Source: Kalaharituber pfeilii (lineage: Eukaryota > Ascomycota > Pezizomycetes > Pezizales > Pezizaceae). Taken from it: a stretch of 64,000 bases of DNA. Positions 1-11,647 of this stretch are shown piece by piece. Below the pieces are notes generated by a model. It was not told the origin of the DNA and made no database searches. It was given only the letters and a program-made list of their open reading frames with translations. Every line of letters starts with the position of its first letter. The first letter of the stretch is position 1. Made by a program: the position numbers and the translations under genes. The DNA is taken from contig WHUZ01000003.1 in the NCBI GenBank assembly GCA_015179045.1, positions 310,001 through 374,000 on the forward strand, written 5' to 3'.

Positions 1-2462
1 TGGAGAGGATGATCGAGAGCTTAAAACGGCGTGTACTTTGGTGAGACGGTGTGCTGTAATGTATGTACTAGTAACCTTTAGGGGCAGCTTGAGGAGCGTA
101 GGTAGGGCTTTGGCACGAGGTATGTAAAACGTTACAAGTGCTTGAGGCAGATTATTGTGAAGTTTAAATTGCTCATGAGGCGACTTGGCAAGACGTTCTG
201 CTGCTCGATTGCAAACTGGACATGCGGGTGACTTCGTGTTAGTTGTTCTCCTAGACTGCTTCTTGTCAAGGGGGTGGCCTCAAGTGCTGGTTCCAGTACT
301 AGTACAAGGTTCAAGCATGAGCAAAGTACTATGATACTCACTAATGCATATGATCAGTAATTCATTAACCACTTCGGTCTCCAGTTTCATATCATGCACT
401 CACAATTGATGCTGGCGTCAATCAGTTACCAGAATTGCGAAGGTTTGCAGAGCCCACAAGCCCCTCCCGTGCCTTTCCTTTCAACATGTCCTCGTGCCCT
501 CTCAAAAGTGTCATGGCTTGGTGGATTCGTGCTGACTTGCATCGATATTCCCCCTGCATCGCATGTCAAATATTGCAGATTCTCAGTATACTGAACGATG
601 TCGCTTGATATGGTTGGCTGTCAATCGTGCTTAGCTTCCACTAATGCACTAGAAAATATCATAGAATGCTCAATCTCAGAGTGATGGAGGAACATTTTTA
701 CGGATTGGGGATCGCCGAACGTAAGCGTGAACTTAAACGATGGTCAATTCTGCGGCCTTGTGAGACATCAAGGCGGTGTAAACTATCCGAGTTCTTGAAT
801 AACGAGTGGATTCAAAATTTGAGAGCCCAAGGGGAATTCTCGCTTACTACGTGCTTTTGATCTCATGGATCTCGCATGGTTGGGCATGATTAGTCTGACT
901 AGAAGGAAGGGATTGCTGGTTAAGCTTACTTTTTTAAAACTTAGCGAATGCACTGAAATCGGGTAGTCTGGTTGCACTATCATACCCCTCGCAACCAGAG
1001 GGGTAGTACAACCAGACTAGAAATCGGGGATTCCGGCCCACAGCATGTTTCATTTAGTTTGAGTCCCTCGATACATGCGCCAGACTGCACAGCGGATGCA
1101 CAGCCTTGCAACACTTTTCTCCACTTTCCGATCAGCCTTACCTTTCTTTCTGAAAATCCACAAAGGTGCCTGATTGACATCTGTACCGTCGTAACACACC
1201 AGTTAGAACTGTTGCGGAACAAGTGGATCACACTGCCTGAAGCTAAGCTCAACGGGTAGCTTATCCGTATATTTCATCAATCAAACCCTGACTACTAGGA
1301 TAGGTATCTGGAAATACCCAAATTGTTACAGTATTTACCCATTTTATACGTTGGGTTTTCATCTCTAGAGACGGACGATATTTCCTGCGAACTTGTGCGA
1401 CACAAATCGCCGGAACGCTGTGGCGTACTTACTAGCTGGAAGTGTCAGGGCACTGTTTGTGTGTAATCAATAACAGCGCACCTGTAGAATGCTTCACTTT
1501 TTGTCTAGTTGCATGAGTTCAAACTGGGTTGCATGGTCACACAAGCAGTGTGAAGAATTAAATCTATGGTAACCAGTTAGGGAACGACAATTCGGCACTT
1601 ATTACTGATGCACAATCAAGAACTTCGTCATGGTAGCACAAATAACCGAATTCTACTATAAGTTTGTAACAAATGGAAATGAACTAGTACGATTCCAGTA
1701 GCGATAATTCTCTGCATGATGCAGATCAGGTGAAGGGAACAAGGTTAAAATTGAGAGCGTTTAGGCTCGTCCCTAGTTTCGTGAACCAGACCCTATTGCT
1801 CGACCTGGACACGAGACTAGCTCGTCCCAGGAGAAACGCCGGCTGGCGGCTTCGGTCAGTCTTTTCGGTGATCGGGTTGAGTAAAGAACTCACTTGTTAA
1901 GTAAATAATGGGTATCTTGGTCAGGTGTGCCGCTGAGGGATTAGGAATGGCACTTTGCTATTATTGACTAACAGAAATGAAAACCGGCGACCCTGGTCCA
2001 CCCAGCCAATGTAAATCCGACGGCCAATTAGAAGCGGTCAATTTTGAGCATACTCAAATCCCAGTGTCGAGTGACTCTTAACACTACTTTAATTTGAATA
2101 CTGATCCATGCGGCTGCGCATGGGAGGCAGGGCCGCCCACTACGACCATACTCTAAATAGACGAGCCTTTGAAAGGGGTGCATATTGTGAGTAGGTTTTA
2201 GGGTAGGACAAATGAAAATACAGAATCCAAATACATCTGCTAGACGTCCAAATGGAACTGGGTGAACATTATATATTCGGCGACGTACCTTGATCCTGCC
2301 TTCTCTTCTCCTTCCTTACCACGCACTCCCATTTGCACACGCCTTAATATATCTTTGCTCCTGCGTAGAAGCCTGAGCAAACCTTTCGTTTTTTTCCTTC
2401 AAGTCTATCGTTATCCCTCCGAAGAAAAATCATCCCAGAATAAGACAATTTATACTGTCACT
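1..2462. other. Gene-poor stretch
   Basis: Only short ORFs (under 100 codons) with no recognisable domain are present on either strand, apart from the beginning of the 2463 gene's leader. The one structured item is the foldback repeat at 964-1019. I see no tRNA, rRNA or transposase remnant. Confidence 0.5.
964..1019. repeat. Foldback repeat, TAGTCTGGTTG family
   Basis: Two arms face each other around a short loop: the left arm starts TAGTCTGGTTGCACTA and the right arm is its near-complement ending ACAACCAGACTA, both running inward to CCCCTC/GAGGGG. The left arm carries about five extra bases. The same end sequence recurs singly at 38848-38869 and, shorter, near 12583-12599, so this looks like a dispersed short element rather than a chance palindrome. 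Confidence 0.6.
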
Positions 2463-2980
2463 ATGCAGATCAAGGCTTTTGTCCCCTCGCTCCTTCTCCT
2501 TGGCATTGCCGAGGCCTTTGCGGTTCCCGACGATGCGCCTATTATATATGGAAAGATGACTCTAAAAGGTTTGACGAGGAGGACTTCGGATGCGTTGCAG
2601 GCGCGGCCAAATTATGTCGCGCTGCCGAAAGCGGATCACAAACTTGATGCTGAGAAGAGGCTTGCGGAGAGGCAGAGGTCGTGCCCGCCGGAGTCACCAG
2701 TTGAATGCACAATGTTTGACGGGTGTTGTATGTTCACTCTCGTCACACCAACATATTAGTTCGCGAATATTAAAACTTGTCTATAGGTGATCTGGACACC
2801 GTCTGCGGCATCTACGGCGGCGAGCAGGGCTGCTGCCCCGTCGGCAAATCATGCAACAGGGTCACCGGCTGCGACGAGGACGAAGTCGTTTGCAATGGTT
2901 ACTGCTGCCCTAATGGCTACACATGCAGCGTGGATAATAGCGGTAAAGACGTCTGCAGGTTGGGCGGCGGCAGCGACCCT

Positions 2981-3012
<32 letters not shown>

Positions 3013-3511
3013 GGTCTGCCAAGGTGTCGACGGTTTCAGCCCTTGCAAGGAATATGACCACTGCTGTCCTACCGGCACACAGTGTCTCCCGAACACGAGA
3101 TGCGCAGGTCGGTGCACGCCCTCGGACCCTCCTTGCGGAAAAGGCTGCTGCGCGACTGGGCTCGTGTGCGGGGCAAACGACCAGTGCGTCCCAGGTACCT
3201 CTGGCGGTGACGATGCCACCACTATAAAGACCACTATCCGTTCTACCAGGACAATTAGTACTCAAAGGACAATTAGTACTCAACAGACATCCATCGTTGA
3301 GGAGGAGACCTCCACTACGACTTCTGAACCGACCAGTACTGGTATCGGTGCAAATGAGGAGACTCTCACCCAGACGAGAGTACCAGTGACCACGACATCC
3401 AGGAGGCCGCCTGTCCCTTCTAGGTCGGGTGCGGCTGCTGCTGCTGGCGCAAGTGTTGATGGTGGATTGATTGGGTTGGCGTTGGGTGTGTTGGGTTACT
3501 TGGCTTTGTAA
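2463..3511 (+). CDS. Cysteine-rich secreted protein, probable GPI anchor
   Basis: Two exons, 2463-2727 and 2787-3511, joined across a 59 nt intron (GTATGT...TATAG, phase 1), give 329 residues. The start has A at -3 and opens a clear signal peptide (MQIKAFVPSLLLLGIAEAFA). A linker precedes a region with over 20 cysteines in granulin-like patterns (GCCPVGKSC, YCCPNGYTC, HCCPTGTQC, KGCCATGLVC). An Asp-Gly spacer (GDDGDDGDDG) splits this region at about residues 176-185. A Ser/Thr-rich stalk follows, then a small-residue stretch (SGAAAAAGAS) and a hydrophobic C-terminus ending GYLAL, as expected for GPI attachment. From this I infer a cell-wall or plasma-membrane surface protein with disulfide-bonded modules. 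Function is unknown; an adhesin or wall protein is possible. The intron splits the cysteine region right after GCC. The order signal peptide, Cys modules, S/T stalk, hydrophobic tail is well supported; the family name is not. Confidence 0.85.
2981..3013 (+). repeat. 9-bp coding tandem repeat (GGCGACGAT)
   Basis: The 9-base unit GGCGACGAT is repeated nearly exactly four times inside the cysteine-rich gene and encodes Gly-Asp-Asp repeats between two cysteine modules. A second small tandem, an 18-base unit (GGACAATTAGTACTCAA) duplicated at about 3248-3285, encodes RTISTQ twice in the stalk. Both are plausible sites of length polymorphism. Confidence 0.8.
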
Positions 3512-3858
3512 AAGGATGGAGGGCCAATTCTATTGTAGCTAGTTTTAAATTCTTCTCGAGATAGTGGAGGCTTAATGACTTAGTGGGATCATGATACTCA
3601 TACCTTCATGTTCTGGGAGCTAACCTTTTCTTAATGTTTATTTATTATTCGTTTCTTTCTATATTATTTTGTTAGGGTAGGTATCACGTTTTTCTGGGAA
3701 TGAGAACATCATATTTTCACACTACGGAAGGCTTAGTAGGATTATTGTACTTTTGTTTCTTTCAACTCAGAAAAACACTGAATATGGAACAACTAAAAGT
3801 TTCATCAATCGTTTCGACATCGTGTTGACTGGTAGCTGTTCATCTGTCTGGTTTGGAT

Positions 3859-3911
3859 ATAATAATAATAATTATATAATAATAATAATAATAATTATTA
3901 TTATTATAATT
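3859..3911. repeat. (AAT)n/(ATT)n microsatellite
   Basis: A run of AAT and AATA units turns into the complementary ATT units in its second half, so the tract can also fold on itself. It lies about 350 bp downstream of the cysteine-rich gene and codes for nothing credible. Confidence 0.85.
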
Positions 3912-4897
3912 GACTTTCTGCAGAGTGTGGTTCCACCAAGTCAGGGCACGAAAATCAGTGGCGTTCCTGAGTTGAATAAGCTTCTCGCTTCTGCTCTTCG
4001 CTTCTATACCACTCACATGTATGTATTTCTCTTCTTTTTTTGGCATTTATAAATTACATGCCAAGTGCGACAACTACTAGTTACGTAACCATCTTGTTTG
4101 TGAAAAAGTGAAATCAAGTTTTAATTGGTTTCTTGTTTCAAGTTTGGTAAAAAGTACTCCAGAGCCTCGAACCTTATTTTTAGTGTCGTGGCACGAAACT
4201 AGTCGTGTTTGAGCTTTCTCCTATTTCGTACTGTAGAGTACTTATACTAGTTACATATGTACGGTAGGTTCACAAGACGGTAGGAAAACATTTAAAAATA
4301 GAGTGAAAAAACCTCAAACATCTAGACCTATGACAGGAATGGATTCTCATAAGTCTTTTGGTAGCTCACTTGCAATGTTGGTTGGTAGAACTGACTATTT
4401 ATGCATTAGTATATTACATGACTTGTGCGATTCAAAGCAGGAAGACATGTGGAGACAGCCGATGCTAGATCGGCATTGGTAGGCATTTATGATACTTTAC
4501 GCACTAGGTAAATACTCTTCGGGTATAATTCGAAGGTAAATGATACACGTACTCCGTAGGCGCGCGTATGTCATGTTGTAACGTTTCTGGCCACCGATCA
4601 TTAAATTCCTTTGGCTAGTATGAGACCAATTTGGATTACCTCTAACTTAAATAGGCATTGGCATTTTCCGCTTGGTAGTTTTGCCCCACATATGTAACAT
4701 CAGCCACTAAGTTTGGTGCTTATCAGCTTCACCAATCTTTTCTCAAATAAAATGGAAATCACAGATTTGTTCAGCACTCGAAAGGCAACAAATCTATGAT
4801 AGTGTCATTAAGATCGGAGTTCATTTGGTGGAGCTGATTGACTTGGAAAATTTTGGTAGGCGGATATGTCTGGTCTGAACTTCCGGCACCATATACA

Positions 4898-4921
4898 CAA
4901 TACTTTCTGAACCAGCGAGTA
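4898..4921. repeat. Solo terminus of the CTCGCTGGTT element
   Basis: This 24-base stretch (CAATACTTTCTGAACCAGCG and following AGTA) matches the right end of the complete inverted-repeat element at 5124-5244 with one or two differences. I found no facing partner within a few hundred bases, so it is a truncated copy or a solo end. Confidence 0.6.
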
Positions 4922-5123
4922 ATTTGTCAATCTGTTGTCCCTAGACAATTTGAGGGTTAAAGAGGGCAAGAAACAGCTACAGGGTAAAAAGGCCAATGGT
5001 ATATTGTGTACAAAAATACGTGAATACGTGTCTAATATTCCATCTCGATGTCTATGCCTTTAGAATATCATGACAGGTATACCTGTACGATGATAGCCAG
5101 CCATCCAGCTTGCTAGGTTTAGG

Positions 5124-5244
5124 TACTCGCTGGTTTGGAAAGTATTGGGACGCTGCATAAATCATAAATCGTACGCGCTATTCGCCTTTTGGAATAGCGC
5201 AAACTTCTTATGCAGCCTTCCAATACGTTCTGAACCAGCGAGTA
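5124..5244. mobile_element. 121-bp foldback MITE with TA flanks
   Basis: Imperfect terminal inverted repeats of about 37 bp begin TACTCGCTGGTTTGGAAAGT on the left and end TTCTGAACCAGCGAGTA on the right. A second nested hairpin (GCGCTATTC...GAATAGCGC, 5175-5200) fills the interior. TA on both outer edges fits the target-site choice of Tc1/mariner-type elements (known of the superfamily). There is no coding capacity, so it would be non-autonomous. Confidence 0.65.
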
Positions 5245-6743
5245 TTTGTTGCACATCATATGCACTTCGCTCATCCCTGGGCACGCAACTTCCTCTTCAG
5301 GTTTCATCCTTCGCTCACGTGGCAGAACTCTATAAACTTCAGGCCAATTCAACCACCTACCCATACCACACAATCCGATTCTTCAGCTGGCCGATAACTA
5401 GTAACGTTTTCCAGACATTCTCGGGAAGGGCCCTGCGTACCCTATAGGTACAAGTGCATTTTTCTTCACATCACGAATCATTTTGAAGAGGCTGCAGCTC
5501 GCTTGACCCGGACCTTTTTCTTTTTTTTTTTTTTTAAAGAACTCAGTCTGGGTTGGTGGAAATTGCTTTAGTGCTCGTATTTTGATACACCCATCTCGCT
5601 TCTTATGTCCACTTTTATGTATCTGTAGTACCGTACCTACTGTTTACAACCGCATGGATAATCGTTTACTCTCGGACATTTGTACTCGAGTACAAGCATC
5701 TATCTCTTCGGAACGAGCCTCGTTCCGTACACAGCGCCTCAAACTAGCATCATCCACCAAAGAAACGCCCCAAACACCCTCTCCGCCAGCTCCACTCAAA
5801 AATTAGCAATCCGCCACAACTTAACTATCCCAACACGGTATACACTCCCGTAAGATGACAGCTCTTGGCGCAACAGGGATGACCCTAATTGGAATTGAAT
5901 AAACATCCGATTTGCATACATGGCATTCCCGAGGTAGTGATACTAACATTAGCTCTAGGCGACTTTGGAGGGGTTAAGTAGAGTGGATGCAGGTGAAGAT
6001 AGAGCGAATCTCCACTAGCCCTATCCCCTTCAACGACATTGTTTTTTTTCCCAACATTACAGTGTATATTTAGTGTGAACCGTAATAGTAAATTTAGCTT
6101 CAATCACCCAGAAAAGTATTCATCAATTGCATCTCGATTATCAGCACCTAAACATATTTACACAGAAAAAAAAGCGATTAAAAAAGGATGAACGTAGGCA
6201 AAGCAAAAAATGAACACCTGCAAATCGCCTCCCACCTGCCCAAACTAAATAAAAGGTAAAACCATCCAAGCCGTAGAAGATCGGAAATGAATAGAAAAAC
6301 ACCTGAGCTGCCACTAAGTCAATTAAAATAAGTGTAAGAAGCTTGAAACAATTACCAATACAAACATATCGTTCCATATCGTACACATTAACGAGAAAGG
6401 GAACATATAAGCTGAACGAGGTTAGCATGCAGAAGGGGGTATTTTATGTTAGAGAAATAGACTGCATTGGGGGATTGTTAATGGTTTAGGTCGAAGGGGC
6501 GTGTACAAATGCACACATTAAAATGAGATACCTAGAACAAATTCAACACCAAGCGAGTAGTTTGTGCCACACAGTAAAGCAGAGTATAGAACTCATAAAA
6601 AACAATAAGCTAATCATGATTCGTTCACATTGGCTGGGTCGAAGTGAACAAGCTATCTCTTTCGCTCTTTAGGGCATTGTTATTAAATTTTTAATTTTTC
6701 TTTCTTTTTTTTCTGCTTCGAGTTTCTTTTTTACCTTCCAAGG

Positions 6744-8865
6744 TCAAGGAGCCACAGGCTTCTTACTCCCAAAACGACTGTCCAGACCGCCACTCACAGC
6801 CTCAAAATCTAGCGAGTCTCGTTCCTCATCTGTATCCGTCCATACCTCTTCACCGTCAACTTCATCAGACTGGCTTCTGCTGACCCGCTTGATGCCTGCA
6901 CTGTGCCGCCGTGAATTCCGTTTACTGCTATGGTCAAATGTAGATGCAACATGGCAAGGTGGCAGATTCGAATGTACTGGGTCGGCGTCATCCTCGTCAT
7001 CATCACGGTCATCGAAATAAGTTGTTTCGTGGTTGATAATTCGAACATCTTTCTTAGACATTGTCTTTCCCTTAGTACTACTTGCTAGTGGAGAGGTACC
7101 AGGCCTTTGTTTTTGGCTAGCGAGGGGAGATGACATTCCGCCCATGCAGCTTGCGATGTTGATTCCACTGCTACTGGTACGACTGTGGCGATGCCGCGGG
7201 GTTATTGATGGAGAAGGTAACGGTGGCAAGCTGTAAACTGGGGATTGCGGCTGTGGTATATACGCTGGGGTTCTTATTGGAGTTATTTCCTCTCTCTCTA
7301 TGTCAAAATACGAATGACGTGGAGACGCTGAGTACATTTTCCCACGCAGGGTTTCAGCACCTGAAGAAAGATCATGATCACGGGGAGTCGCCGGAAATTG
7401 CGGCTCTGATGCTGACGATAATGTAGACATTTCCATCTCAAAGTTGCTTGTCATCAATGTTGCCACACTTCCCTTCCTCGATTTCGCGGACCTCCTAGTA
7501 CTGGCACTACCGTGTCTTTCGTGGCCTTGTGCAGGATTGAAAAATGCTGATATCCCCAGAGTAGACGAGCTTTTGGATGACATTGATTCCCCTTGTCTTA
7601 CGCGAGTTGATCGCATGGCTGCACGAGGGAATGATATCGGGGAAGCTGGAGAGGCTACAAAGGACTGTTGACTTGATGGAAGCGCAATGGACTGTAAATG
7701 CGCCGGCCGTTTCTTTTCCCCAAAGCTCTTAACTGAGGCGCTTGCATTGAATCCATCACCATTTCCCCTTGCAATATCAATAATACCCAAAACACTATCA
7801 CCTCCAGAATTGCCAAGAGGGAAAGTCGTGATTTGTGGGTCTCCTCCGGATAATGATCCCCATGCATCTAGTTCTGGAGGGCCCGTTGTAGTACCAGCAC
7901 AGTGAGAGGAGCTATGTGAGTGTGGATAAGGTAGTTCTGTCCTATCCGTGGTTGTCTCTCGCTTCCCAGTTAACCAGCTATACAGCCACCCACCGTCCAC
8001 CTCAGCAAATCCTCTGCCGTCACCATCACGACCACCGCGAAGTTCTCCTTTTGTAGCTCCAAACTTGCAGAGTAGATGCCTCTTTATGTAAGAGAATATT
8101 AGAAAAGCGATAAGGAGCACTCCAAGGGGCACCCCAACACCAATACCAATCTTCTCAGGCGTCGTCAATGAGTTTTTGTCGGAGGAAGCCTTTAGTAAGT
8201 CGTTCACTTCTACAGAGCGCGTTGGATTGACATCTTCTGCGGTAATGGTAGCAACAGCGAAGGAAGATACTTTGTCAGTCTCGATGGCGGCGTGGGATGA
8301 CGTCGATGCTCTGCTACTGTTTGTAATGTTGGTAATCATGTCCTCTTCAATAGCTGAGCTCAACGATTTTCTCCATTCATTACGTTGACTGTGCACCAGT
8401 GATGCCTCGCTGCTCAATTGGGGAGGTTCTTCGATGACTGTGACTACCTTCGTAATGAGGGTGTCTGTTAATGGGGGTGATACTACTGTCGTGGTAATGT
8501 GATCAGTAGTAACAAAAGTCAATGTAACAATCGGTACTTGTGCAGCTGTGGATCTTGTGGACGAGTTGTTTTCTGATTCATCAATGAACCCATGGATTTT
8601 ATCTTCTATCTCATCTTGATCGTTTGGAGACTCTGGTGCGTCAGGGGTATATGGAGCGCCTGGAGAATCTTGACGAACTATAAATTGTCAGAGATTCTCG
8701 CCATTTCGCCATTACACTAGTCACCTGAAAAGACCTACCAGCTCTACAGCTCACCCCATCGAGAAGCAAGATGAAACAGCAAATCAGTAAGGAATGTAGA
8801 GACACCAATGGCATCAACAACCATCCTGGAGTTGAATGCTCCACGATAGAGTCGTATATCATCAT
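6744..8865 (-). CDS. Single-pass membrane protein with long Ser-rich cytoplasmic tail
   Basis: Exon 1 is 8865-8739 and exon 2 is 8677-6744, separated by a 61 nt intron (GTAGGT...TATAG, phase 1); together 686 residues. The first exon supplies the hydrophobic signal (MPLVSLHSLLICCFILLLDG), which the large ORF alone lacks. The start could be 8865, 8862 or 8814; the third leaves the neatest signal peptide. The ectodomain (about residues 40-218) begins acidic and proline-rich, then is Ser/Thr-rich with a few N-glycosylation sites. A transmembrane segment follows at about 219-240 (GVPLGVLLIAFLIFSYIKRH) with a basic stop-transfer. The tail of about 445 residues is rich in Ser, Pro and acidic runs (DDRDDDEDDADP) with many possible phosphosites. 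The layout resembles fungal wall-stress sensors of the Mid2/Wsc type or Axl2-like landmarks, but I see no cysteine-rich WSC or cadherin-like domain. No family assignment. Confidence 0.8.
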
Positions 8866-10674
8866 AAATCGACCTCTTTAATGGTAGCACTATCGGAGTT
8901 CATGGGTATGTGTGTAAACTGACATAAGATGAGCGGTTGGAAGTAGAGAGTGAATAAAAATGAAAATAAACAATAAAAGAATGCCTAGTAAAAGAGTGAA
9001 TAGAAGAAACACAGTTCGAAGGTGGATGGACCGCAAATACAATGCGGTCATGCACTAGAAAGAATGGCAAATACTGTGTTTGGGTATCATGGAAAGGAGA
9101 TTAAGAGGTCTGAAGGGGAAGCAACGAAAAAATGTAATAAGGAAAAAGGAAACCTATCACGGAGGCTACAGGTACCATGCATGCCCATGGAGTTTTTCGA
9201 TCAGGAAGATTAGTTAGCGCGACAACCTGTACCCCGGAACACGCCAATATTCTATTCATTATTCTCAGTAGGGTGGACCCCAGCGAATGGCAAGTTTTTA
9301 GTACCTCCGTTCACAAGGCCTGACCTTCCTGGACTCATGCAAACCAAGCCAGGCGTATCTGGATCTCACAGTTTGGAGGCAATAGGCAGGTCAATCTTGA
9401 AGCGCCAAGCCACCTCGGCTCAAAGTCGTTTCCGCTGGTGAAACTTGTTTAGCCTAACTCATAGTTAGCCTGGTGTGATCAATATCATGGGGGATGCATA
9501 TGTTTCCCATTCCCATGCATATCCATCAACAGGCACGGAGAGAAACGAAGTGATCCTTAAGTAGCAGTTAGTGGCTACATTCAAAACTGTCAAGCCACGT
9601 CCAGTTTTTCTGGCGTGACTGGGCAATTTGAGGTATGCAAATACAGTGAAGGGACGGGAATCAGTCCACCATCTCTGTAGCAGATAGAAGAATTCCTTCC
9701 ACAAGCTATTCTGGCCGAGAAACAGGCGCACGAGGCTATAATAAGCTTCCGAAATCCCGAAGCCCAAATCTCCTTTCTAGTGGATAAATGAATGGTGTTT
9801 GTAATACACCTGCCTAGGCTTCACAAAAAGGGAAAAAGAGGGAAAAAAAGTAAAGAGTCTTGTTGAAATAGAAGTTACTCTCTCTGGCTTTCAAGTAGGA
9901 GGGAGCGATGAGCAGCCAGAAATCGAAACTGAGTCAAAAGCAAGTTGTAGCCAAGGATATCTATTCCCTGAGCTCGTAAACTTAAAGCGGAAAGGTTGTT
10001 AATGAAACAATAGGGGAAATTTTTGGGTATGTTTCTGGGGATACTACGTGACTAGCCCCCCGTGTCGCAGCTCCTGGCAACACGCACGGATCTGATCGTC
10101 TGGTGCAGTTTGCTCCTGACATTAAACGTTCACAGGTGAAACGAATAACGGCATCAAAGCGAAGCACCATGAGCCAGGGTTTCCACTCTGTGCTGTAGAG
10201 TAGTATCATTTATTTATCTCTTTCCATGCTGGTGGGCGTCAGAGTATCGCCTAACAAAGTGAAAGTGAACAGAACATTTGATAAGCGAGAGAAGAATTGC
10301 TGGGCTTATGATAGGGGCCGTGCGGGAGTAACGGTGGTGGGAACAGTGCCTGCTGATAAACAAGTTGGGATTTAGCCAATATGTAATTGCTAGTGCCAAT
10401 ATATACGCAATCAGCTGTAAATGTCTGCACAGGGCCCTGAACAACTTTAGTTGTCACAGAGAGGCTGGAAGGCAGCTCTAGGGCATGCCCTACGACTGTT
10501 GCTACCCAACTCGGTTACCTGTTGAGCCTCCACACACCGTTTGCATGCGGAAATTCCACTACGCCAAAAATTGTTCACGACACTCAACGACGCTCAGCGA
10601 CAAGAGGACGGTAACGCCAAACAGCACCTCACGAGCTTCCACGACATCATCCGTTTTTCCGACAATCAGTCAAA
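8866..10674. other. Intergenic region
   Basis: Short ORFs only, the longest about 100 codons (9465-9767, minus) without recognisable motif. The region lies between the divergently oriented membrane-protein gene and RPL9 and should hold both promoters; I cannot identify specific elements. Confidence 0.45.
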
Positions 10675-11647
10675 ATGAAGTACATTCTCAGCACCGAAAA
10701 GCTGACCATTCCTGACGGTGGTGAGTGTCAGATTCAGTCCCTGAGACCGCTGGATTTTCCGGAGGGGCAGCAGAGCAACATGGGGGGAGGGGAGGGGAGG
10801 GGGAAGTGGGGGTTATTGATACCTTGTTTTAAGAGGCGGACTATGAGGCTCTAATGCTGCATGCTGTGCAGTTGGGCATCATGTAAATAGTCGCTATGTG
10901 TCGTCCATCTTCGAGTAGAGGGGCTTCTGTCGAATGGAGGAAAGACGAGGGTGGAAGGAGCTTTACATGAATTCTCATTAACTTCTATCTTTTGGCTATA
11001 GTGGATGTCAAGATCTTGTCCCGTATCGTCACAGTTACCGGGCCCCGTGGAAAGCTGGTGAAGGACCTCAAACACTTGAACGTCAACTTCATTCGACGAT
11101 CTCCGAAAGTCATTGAGATCTCACTACACCATGGCCTCCGCAAGGATGTTGCTACCCTCCGAACAGTTAGGTCCCTCATCGAGAATTTGATCACGGGTGT
11201 GACCAAGGGCTACAAATACAAGATGCGCTACGTATATGCGCACTTTCCCATCAACGTCAATATTGAGCCGGTTGATGGTGAGACCTACGTTGAGATCCGG
11301 TATGTCACGTGATTTCCTGGATTATAAAGACAAGAACTTCTGACGGTAATTGATACGGCAGTAACTTCATTGGTGAAAAGATTGTTCGTCGCGTGAAGAT
11401 GTTACCGGGTGTTACAGTTGAAACCTCTCCAAATGTCAAGGACGAGATTATCCTCACTGGAAACTCGCTAGAAAATGTCTCTCAATCCGCCGCCGATATT
11501 CAACAAATTTGCCGAGTAAAGAATAAGGATATCCGAAAGGTATCGTCCTTGCCATTTATAAAGCATGCCACGGAATAAAACTGACATAGTCAATAGTTCT
11601 TGGACGGTCTCTACGTCTCTGAGAGGGGCACCATCATCGAAGATTAG
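10675..11647 (+). CDS. RPL9: 60S ribosomal protein L9 (uL6)
   Basis: Four exons: 10675-10720, 11002-11299, 11362-11539 and 11597-11647, totalling 190 residues, the usual length for eukaryotic L9. All three introns are GT...AG (281, 62 and 57 nt) with phases that join exactly (1, 2, 0). The protein begins [20 protein letters not shown] and carries family hallmarks: [28 protein letters not shown], the C-terminal [18 protein letters not shown]. uL6 sits near the base of the large-subunit stalk and the GTPase-associated centre. The start has A at -3 and a 15-codon first exon, typical of fungal ribosomal protein genes. The final exon is only 17 codons including the stop. The long first intron holds a G-rich run (10782-10812); I looked for a C/D-box snoRNA in it and saw none. 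This is the most secure call in the window together with GCN20. Confidence 0.96.
10782..10812 (+). other. G-quadruplex-capable run in RPL9 intron 1
   Basis: At least four G-runs of four or more bases separated by single A (GGGGGGAGGGGAGGGGAGGG and onward) lie in the first intron on the coding strand. This matches the standard G4 sequence pattern; folding and function are inference. Confidence 0.6.

Larger units (their letters stand above)
3512..6743. other. Intergenic region with short repeats
   Basis: No convincing gene. It contains an AAT/ATT microsatellite (3859-3911), an inverted-repeat element at 5124-5244 and a matching single terminus at 4898-4921. The ORFs in 5145-5447 and 5119-5373 overlap the inverted repeat and have no independent support. 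Confidence 0.5.

Noticed and set aside
10721..11001. Intronic snoRNA in RPL9 intron 1
   Set aside because: No paired C and D boxes or H/ACA boxes could be placed.
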